DNA from: Bog-756 sp035531955
Lineage (GTDB): Bacteria; Actinomycetota; Acidimicrobiia; Acidimicrobiales; RAAP-2
Direction of reading: 5' to 3'
DNA length: 64,000 bases
Assembly (NCBI GenBank): GCA_035531955.1
Contig: DATKRZ010000103.1
Coordinates: 1-64,000 of the forward strand
Part shown: positions 59,099 through 64,000 of the stretch, piece by piece
Position numbering within the stretch: position 1 is the stretch's first letter
How the letters are laid out: every line of letters starts with the position of its first letter
The notes under the pieces: generated by a model
Told to the model about the DNA's origin: nothing
The model's database searches: none
The model's input: the letters and a program-made list of their open reading frames with translations, nothing else
Made by a program: the position numbers and the translations under genes

Positions 59099-60619
59099 TC
59101 AGCCCGGGGGACGGTGCTTGGCGCGGAGCAGCCGCTTCAGTACCTTGCCGTTCTGGTCACGTGGGATCTCCGGGACCAACTCCCATGCGCGGGGGACCTT
59201 GTAGCTCGCCAGCCTCGCCCCGACGTGGGACTCCAGCTCGTCGGTTCCCACCGTCCCGCGGACCTGCACCATGGCGCACAGGCGTTCACCGTCACGCTCG
59301 TCGGGAATGCCGTAGACGGCACAGTCGACCACCTCGGGATGCTCGTAGAGGACCTCTTCGATCTCTCGGGGTGCGATGTTGACCCCGCCCCACAGCACCA
59401 TGTCCGAGATGCGGTCGGTGATGGTGAGGTAGCCGTCCTCGTCGAGGTGGCCGATGTCGCCGACCGTGAAGGCATCGCCGCGCCACGCCCGGGAGGTGGC
59501 GGCATCGTCGTTGCGGTAGGAGAAGCGACGGTCACCGGGCGGTCGGATGTAGACCAGGCCGGGCTCGCCGGTCGGCACGGCGGAGCCGTCCTCGCCGAGG
59601 ATGCGGATCTCCACGCCGGGCCACGGCCGGCCGACACTCCCGGGATGCGCCCGCCACTCCTCCGGCGAGATCTTGGTGGCCCCGCCCTCGCTGGCGCCGT
59701 ACAGCTCGTGGATCTCGGTACCGGGGAAGGCGTCCATCATCCGGGTCTTGACGACGATCGGACACGGTGCGGCGGCATGCACGATCAATTTGAGGCTGGA
59801 GAGGTCAATGGCGGCCAGCTCCTCGGCGGGGATCTCCAGGATCCTGATGAAGTGGGAGGGAACCATGAACGACCGGGTGCCGCGGGTCCGGCTGACCTCG
59901 GCCAGCCACAACCTGGCCTCGAAGCGGTCGGTGATCACCGTGGTGGCCCCGATGTAGAGGGCGCAGAGGGCCCAGCCGGCGTGGGAGGCGTGGTAGGAGG
60001 GACCGCTCATCACATAGACGTCGTCGGGGGTCCATCCCCACAGGGCCACCTGGCCCTCGGTCCCCTGGCGGCGGCCGGCGGCGTCGGCCATGGCCCCGTG
60101 CACCACCCCCTTGGGCCGCGCCGTGGTGCCCGAGGTGTAGAACATCAGCCCCGGCCCCGAGCCGCTGTCCGCGCCGGGGAGGGGCGGGGCCGCGGCGATG
60201 GCCGCCTCGTATCCCCGGCCCACCAACAGCAACGGGATGACAGGCTCCGTGCCGTCGATCGCCCCGGCCAGCTCCTCCTCGAAGTCGGTGTGGCCGACGA
60301 TCACCGCGGCGTCCGCATCGGAGAAGATGTAGGCCAGCTCGCCCGAGCGGAGATGGTGGTTGACCGGCAGGTACGGGGCCTCGGCCATGGCTGCGGCGAT
60401 GGCCACCTCGAATTGCTCCGCCCCGTTGGGCAGGACCGTCGCCACCGGGCGCCCCGGCCCGGCTCCGTACTCCACCAGCACCGAGGCCAGGCGGGCGGCC
60501 CGGTCCTGGAGCCGGCCGTAGCTGAGGACCGACTGCCCCACCACGATGGCCGGTCGGTCGGGGCCGCTCCTGGCGTGGGTGGTGACCCCTCGGTCCTGGG
60601 CAATGGTCGGCGCTCCCAC
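59099..60619 (-). CDS. AMP-forming acyl-CoA synthetase
   Basis: 506-residue ANL ligase. P-loop MFYTSGTTARPKGVVHG, A5 motif HELYGASEGGATKIS, hinge VGDIGHLDEDGYLTITDR and catalytic Lys in RDQNGKVLKRLLRAK. It converts an organic acid to its CoA ester. The frame is open to 61189; GTG 60619 is chosen because TAGCGT lies 8 nt upstream and the resulting N-terminus is normal for the family. It is divergent from the copper amine oxidase and precedes the fused acyl-CoA dehydrogenase on the same strand (79-nt gap). Confidence 0.9.
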   Translation of the reverse strand: MGAPTIAQDRGVTTHARSGPDRPAIVVGQSVLSYGRLQDRAARLASVLVEYGAGPGRPVATVLPNGAEQFEVAIAAAMAEAPYLPVNHHLRSGELAYIFSDADAAVIVGHTDFEEELAGAIDGTEPVIPLLLVGRGYEAAIAAAPPLPGADSGSGPGLMFYTSGTTARPKGVVHGAMADAAGRRQGTEGQVALWGWTPDDVYVMSGPSYHASHAGWALCALYIGATTVITDRFEARLWLAEVSRTRGTRSFMVPSHFIRILEIPAEELAAIDLSSLKLIVHAAAPCPIVVKTRMMDAFPGTEIHELYGASEGGATKISPEEWRAHPGSVGRPWPGVEIRILGEDGSAVPTGEPGLVYIRPPGDRRFSYRNDDAATSRAWRGDAFTVGDIGHLDEDGYLTITDRISDMVLWGGVNIAPREIEEVLYEHPEVVDCAVYGIPDERDGERLCAMVQVRGTVGTDELESHVGARLASYKVPRAWELVPEIPRDQNGKVLKRLLRAKHRPPG

Positions 60620-60627
60620 GACCGGCG

Positions 60628-60633
60628 ACGCTA
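60628..60633 (-). promoter_or_regulatory. -10 box of the acyl-CoA synthetase gene
   Basis: TAGCGT on the minus strand, 8 nt before GTG 60619. It supports the start choice. Confidence 0.45.
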
Positions 60634-60700
60634 CCTCCTCCGCCGTGGCCCGCTCTCCTTCTCGTGACCCGGCCACGGGGGCGATGCCCGTCGGTCCGGG

Positions 60701-60706
60701 TACGGT
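60701..60706 (+). promoter_or_regulatory. -10 box of the copper amine oxidase gene
   Basis: TACGGT on the plus strand, 7 nt before GTG 60714. Confidence 0.5.
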
Positions 60707-60713
60707 GGCAGCC

Positions 60714-62630
60714 GTGACCGAGCTCGCCGGATCCGTCCGCACCCCGGCCCACCCCCTGGAGCCGGTCACCGGGGAGGAGATCCGCGCCGCGGTCGCCGCG
60801 GTACGGGCCACCGGGCGACTGGACAAGCGGGCGCGCTTCGCCGCCATCACCCTCGAACCTCCGACCAAGGAGGTGCTGGCCGCCCACCGTCCCGGCGATC
60901 CGTTCCGACGCCTGGTCCGCCTGGTCGTCGTGCCCGGCCTCGACAGCTCGGTGATCGAGGCCCTGGTCGACGGTGCCTCCGGGGAGATCGTGTCGTGGGA
61001 GCCGCGGCCCGACGTCCGCCCGGCCCTCCTCTTCGACGATTCCCTCCGCTCCATCCAGGCCCTGGAGAAGCATCCCGACTGGCAGGCGGCGATGCGGCGG
61101 CGGGGCATCTTCGACTTCGACAAGGTGCAGATCGACCCGTGGCCGACCGGCAACTTCGGGAGGGAGATGGAGGAGGGCCGGCGGGTCACCCGATGCCTCG
61201 CCTACTACCGCGAGAACCCGACCGACAACGGCTACGCCCGGCCCATCGAGGGCGTGGTCGCCACCGTCGACGGGGCCCGCGGCGAAGTGCTCGAGGTACT
61301 CGACTTCGGGGTCGTACCCCTTCCGCCCGAAGCCGGCAGCTACTACCCCGAGGACCACCAGCCCCAGCGCACCGACCTGCTGCCCCTCGAGATCATCCAG
61401 CCCGAGGGGCCCAGCTTCACCGTCGAATCCAACCTGATCCGCTGGCAGCGCTGGTCCCTGCGGGTGTCGATGGACCCCAACGACGGGTTGGTCCTGCACA
61501 CCGTCGGCTATCTCGACGGTGACCGGGTACGACCCGTCCTGCACCGTGCCTCGATCACCGAGATGGTGGTCCCCTACGGCGACCCCGGTCCCCTGCACGG
61601 ATGGAAGAACGCCTTCGATGCCGGCGAGTGGGGCCTCGGCCGCATGGTCAACTCGCTCACCCTGGGCTGCGACTGCCTCGGGGTCATCTCGTATCTTGAC
61701 GCCACCTTCGCCACCGAGCGGGGCGAGCCGTACGTGGTGGAGAACGCGGTGTGCATCCACGAGGAGGACTACGGGATCCTCTGGAAGCACCAGGACCAAC
61801 GCGCTGGCCGGACCGAGGTGCGGCGGTCGCGGCGGCTCGTGGTCTCCTCCATCTCCACGGTTGGCAATTACGAGTACGGCTTCTACTGGTACTTCTACCT
61901 CGACGGCACCATCCAGTTCGAGGTGAAGCTGACCGGGATCCTCTCGACCCGGGCCATGGCGCCCGGTGAGCGCTCGCCCTTCGCCCCCCTCGTCGCACCC
62001 GACCTCGCTGCTCCCGTCCACCAGCACCTGTTCTGCGCCCGACTCGACCTGGAGGTCGACGGCCGGGTGAACGAGGCCTTCGAGGTGTCCACCGAGCCCC
62101 TGCCCGGCGGGGACGACAATCCGTGGTCCAACGGGTTCGTCCCCGTGGCCAGGAGGCTCGAGTCGGAACGGGAGGCGCAACGGGACGTCGACCCCGCCTC
62201 CGGCCGATTCTGGAAGTTCGCCAATCCCGCTGTCCGCAACCGCCTGGGCGAGCCGGTGGCCTACAAGCTGGTCCCGTCGTCCACACCCACCATGCTGGCC
62301 CACCCCGACTCGAGTGTGGGGCGAAGGGCGGGCTTTGCCCGCCACAACCTGTGGGTCACGCCGTTCGCACCCGACGAGCGGCGGGGTGCCGGGGACTACC
62401 CCAACCAGCACCCGGGCGGTGACGGGCTACCCCGGTGGGCGGCGCAAGACCGGCCGCTCACCGGCACCGACATCGTCGCCTGGCACACCTTCGGTATCAC
62501 CCACGTCCCCCGGCCCGAGGACTGGCCGGTGATGCCCGTGGAGTACTGCGGGTTCCATCTCGTCCCGGTGGGCTTCTTCGAGGCCAACCCGTCCCTGGAC
62601 GTCCCCCCGCCCGACGGGGCGTGCCACTGA
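60714..62630 (+). CDS. Copper-containing primary amine oxidase
   Basis: 638-residue topaquinone enzyme that oxidises primary amines to aldehydes with release of ammonia and hydrogen peroxide. The cofactor-precursor Tyr is residue 386 in the motif N-Y-E-Y (VGNYEYGF), the copper ligands include HQH in APVHQHLFCARLD, and the catalytic Asp region is EWGLGRMVNS. Length matches bacterial cytoplasmic enzymes such as Arthrobacter phenylethylamine oxidase. No signal peptide is present. GTG 60714 is 7 nt after TACGGT. Divergence from a CoA ligase suggests the acid formed from the aldehyde is activated to a CoA ester. Confidence 0.95.
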   Translation: MTELAGSVRTPAHPLEPVTGEEIRAAVAAVRATGRLDKRARFAAITLEPPTKEVLAAHRPGDPFRRLVRLVVVPGLDSSVIEALVDGASGEIVSWEPRPDVRPALLFDDSLRSIQALEKHPDWQAAMRRRGIFDFDKVQIDPWPTGNFGREMEEGRRVTRCLAYYRENPTDNGYARPIEGVVATVDGARGEVLEVLDFGVVPLPPEAGSYYPEDHQPQRTDLLPLEIIQPEGPSFTVESNLIRWQRWSLRVSMDPNDGLVLHTVGYLDGDRVRPVLHRASITEMVVPYGDPGPLHGWKNAFDAGEWGLGRMVNSLTLGCDCLGVISYLDATFATERGEPYVVENAVCIHEEDYGILWKHQDQRAGRTEVRRSRRLVVSSISTVGNYEYGFYWYFYLDGTIQFEVKLTGILSTRAMAPGERSPFAPLVAPDLAAPVHQHLFCARLDLEVDGRVNEAFEVSTEPLPGGDDNPWSNGFVPVARRLESEREAQRDVDPASGRFWKFANPAVRNRLGEPVAYKLVPSSTPTMLAHPDSSVGRRAGFARHNLWVTPFAPDERRGAGDYPNQHPGGDGLPRWAAQDRPLTGTDIVAWHTFGITHVPRPEDWPVMPVEYCGFHLVPVGFFEANPSLDVPPPDGACH

Positions 62631-62631
62631 G

Positions 62632-62649
62632 CGGGCGCCAGGGCGCCCG
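62632..62649. terminator. Bidirectional hairpin between convergent genes
   Basis: CGGGCGCC-AG-GGCGCCCG: 8-bp perfect inverted repeat filling the 20-nt gap between the amine oxidase stop and the stop of the convergent acyl-CoA dehydrogenase. Confidence 0.5.
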
Positions 62650-62650
62650 G

Positions 62651-63745
62651 CTACGCGGTGTCGACGAGCATGGCGGCCAGCCGTTTGCGATGGGTGGCGT
62701 GGCCACCGAGCAGCACGTCGTTCTGCTTGGCCCGCTTGAACAGGAAGTGGGCGTCATTCGCCCATGTGAAGCCCACACCCCCGTGGAGCTGGATGTCCTC
62801 GCCGGTGACCTTGACCGCCGCCTCGGTGGTGTAGCCGGCGGCCATGGCCGCGGCCCGCTGGCGGGCCGGGTCCTCGGCGTCGGACGCCCACGCCGCGAAC
62901 TGCACCGCCACCCGGGCCATCTCCACCTGGTGGAACATGTCCACGATCTTGTGCTTGACCACCTGGAAGGACGCCACTGGCCGGTCGAACACCACCCGTT
63001 CCTTGGTGTAGCCGATGGCCAGCTCCAGAGCCCGGTCCGCCACCCCGAGCGTCTCGGCGGCCAGTGCCACCGACGTGTCGTCGACGATCCGACGCCAGAT
63101 GGGGGCCTGGTTGCCAGCCGGGCCGATGGGTACGCACGGGCGGTCGTGCAGGTCCAGACGCGCCACCTTGCGCAGGGGGTCGAGAGCAGGGACCGGCTCG
63201 CCGTCGGGCTTCTCGACCAGGAAGGCGCGCCGGCCCTGCTCGGTTCCGGCGACCACGATGGCCCAGTCGGCGGTGTGGCCGTCGAGGACCAGCGGCTTCA
63301 GGCCGTCGAGGACCCATCCCGCCCCTCTTCGCCGTGCCCGGGTCCGCACGGTGTCCAGCGGGTCGCCATGGCCGGACTCGTGCAGGGCTACGGTCCCGCG
63401 GGTGCGACCGGCCGCCAGGTCGGCGAGGAGCTCGTCGGCCTCGAGAGCCCGGGCGGCCAGCGTGGCCAACACCCCCGACGAGAAGAAGGGTCCGGGTAAC
63501 GGCACCCGACCCGTCTCATGGAGGACGATGCAGAGCTCGGCCAGGCCGGCTCCCGCACCGCCGGATCCGACGGGAATGACCAGACCGGTCCAGCCCAGGT
63601 CGACCAGCTTCTGCCACAGGGCGGCGTCCACTCCGTCGGGATCGTCGGCCATCCGGCGCACCAGGGCACTGCCGACCTCGCGGTCCATGGCCTGCCGGGC
63701 CACATCCGCGAGCGCCTCCTGTTCGGCGTCGTACGTGAAGTCCAT
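62651..63745 (-). CDS. Acyl-CoA dehydrogenase (partner-subunit type)
   Basis: 364-residue acyl-CoA dehydrogenase-like protein. The N-terminus MDFTYDAEQEALADVARQAM, middle region VPLPGPFFSSGVLA and C-terminal ERVVFDRPVASFQVVKHKIVD, then LHGGVGFTWANDAHFLFKRA, are clear. It lacks the SEPxxGSD flavin loop, so it resembles the partner subunit of split FadE enzymes; its partner is not adjacent and may lie beyond the window. A GGGAGAAGG ribosome-binding site precedes the ATG. It converges with the amine oxidase at a hairpin. Confidence 0.88.
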   Translation of the reverse strand: MDFTYDAEQEALADVARQAMDREVGSALVRRMADDPDGVDAALWQKLVDLGWTGLVIPVGSGGAGAGLAELCIVLHETGRVPLPGPFFSSGVLATLAARALEADELLADLAAGRTRGTVALHESGHGDPLDTVRTRARRRGAGWVLDGLKPLVLDGHTADWAIVVAGTEQGRRAFLVEKPDGEPVPALDPLRKVARLDLHDRPCVPIGPAGNQAPIWRRIVDDTSVALAAETLGVADRALELAIGYTKERVVFDRPVASFQVVKHKIVDMFHQVEMARVAVQFAAWASDAEDPARQRAAAMAAGYTTEAAVKVTGEDIQLHGGVGFTWANDAHFLFKRAKQNDVLLGGHATHRKRLAAMLVDTA

Positions 63746-63905
63746 GCCTTCTCCCGCTTCGGCTTTCCCCTGGTCGGAGGCCGTCCCGCCTCACCTGACG
63801 GTGGACGACCCTGACAGGAGCGTCAGTGTAGACCCCCCGCCCGCCCGGCCGGGCGGAACGGGATCCGGTCGCACATGATGAAGGCCCAACCTCGACGGAA
63901 CTGAG

Positions 63906-63935
63906 TTGTACGTATCGGTACAATCCGGTACAATC
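63906..63935. promoter_or_regulatory. Operator/promoter of the Phd-type antitoxin gene
   Basis: TTGTAC (63906-63911) and GTACAA (63918-63923) form an inverted repeat with a 6-nt spacer. CGGTACAATC occurs twice in tandem (63916-63925 and 63926-63935). The second copy holds TACAAT, 7 nt before the ATG, a near-consensus -10 in a leaderless arrangement. Autoregulation by the antitoxin would fit. Confidence 0.6.
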
Positions 63936-63941
63936 ACCGCC

Positions 63942-64000
63942 ATGGCCCGAACGGTGACCGCGAGCGAGGCCCGGGCGGGGCTCCCGGAGATCCTGGACAC
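63942..64000 (+). CDS. Phd/YefM-family antitoxin (3' end outside window)
   Basis: Only the first 19 codons are visible (MARTVTASEARAGLPEILD), which match the N-terminus of Phd/YefM (prevent-host-death) antitoxins: a beta strand followed by the SEARAxLPEIL helix that contributes to DNA binding. A PIN- or RelE-type toxin gene would be expected just downstream, outside the window. The start lies 7 nt after TACAAT, and repeated GTACAA boxes upstream fit autoregulation. The family call rests on this short segment alone. Confidence 0.7.
   Translation, partial: MARTVTASEARAGLPEILD

Noticed and set aside
59805..62411. 868-codon minus-strand open frame
   Set aside because: It is antisense to the copper amine oxidase and overlaps the ligase in another frame; the translation is low-complexity Gly/Pro/Arg/His without domains.
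1..64000. tRNA, rRNA, CRISPR array, riboswitch or intact insertion sequence
   Set aside because: I looked for tRNA-like cloverleaf ends, regular spaced repeats, transposase motifs and terminal inverted repeats and found none I could support.

Overview
This 64-kb window is very GC-rich (about 70% by eye) and comes from an actinobacterium. The evidence is gene content (many cytochrome P450s, P450-type 3Fe-4S ferredoxins, FadE-like acyl-CoA dehydrogenases in split and fused forms, TetR regulators, DUF35/thiolase pairs), frequent GTG starts, GTGA/ATGA stop-start overlaps, and many genes with a TANNNT box 6-9 nt upstream of the start codon and no Shine-Dalgarno sequence, which suggests leaderless transcription. 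I cannot name the genus. Acidimicrobiia or a relative of Mycobacteriales would fit. I see no rRNA, tRNA, CRISPR array or intact insertion sequence.

The window reads as a catabolic gene region. 1-8 kb: an oxidoreductase cut by the window edge, two VOC proteins, a P450/amidohydrolase pair, a D-aminoacylase-like amidohydrolase, an SDR and a D-2-hydroxyacid dehydrogenase. 8.3-12.7 kb: a leaderless Baeyer-Villiger monooxygenase / tandem SDR / lactonase-like amidohydrolase operon. 12.8-21.3 kb: a P450 divergent from a TetR, then thiolase, PIG-L deacetylase, CoA-transferase, SDR, acyl-CoA dehydrogenase, ferredoxin and TetR. 21.3-25.6 kb: a translationally coupled FAD dehydrogenase / degenerate hydrolase / Rieske oxygenase operon, with a SnoaL-like protein divergent from it. 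25.6-35.7 kb: one long minus-strand run of nine genes: crotonase, CoA ligase, HMG-CoA-synthase-like/DUF35 fusion, thiolase, second CoA ligase, 2-oxoacid dehydrogenase E1 alpha and beta, a free-standing lipoyl domain, and a second crotonase.

35.8-42.5 kb: a ferredoxin and amidohydrolase, then a patch of visibly lower GC (about 37.5-40.4 kb) with a VOC protein, an SCO6745-like protein, a GNAT acetyltransferase and a small protein with serine at every third residue for 23 consecutive triplets. A TetR and an MFS exporter follow. 42.6-47.5 kb: a two-subunit acyl-CoA dehydrogenase, a P450 and an enoyl-CoA hydratase. 47.6-52.6 kb: an FGGY kinase, a zinc alcohol dehydrogenase, and a GMC oxidoreductase with its gluconate-dehydrogenase-type small subunit. 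52.7-63.7 kb: a DUF35/thiolase-like pair, two divergent acyl-CoA dehydrogenases, a fused double acyl-CoA dehydrogenase, a CoA ligase divergent from a copper amine oxidase, and another acyl-CoA dehydrogenase. The window ends inside a Phd-type antitoxin gene.

Together the genes suggest oxidation of hydrophobic, probably alicyclic or terpenoid/steroid-like substrates (P450s with ferredoxins, Rieske oxygenase, BVMO), activation to CoA esters (three ligases, one CoA-transferase), and beta-oxidation-like breakdown (acyl-CoA dehydrogenases, crotonases, thiolases). The substrate is not visible from sequence. The observations I would examine first are the serine-triplet microprotein, the HMGS/DUF35 fusion beside a thiolase, the chained mini-ORFs in front of the thiolase at 16 kb, and the hydrolase relative that has lost its catalytic serine.
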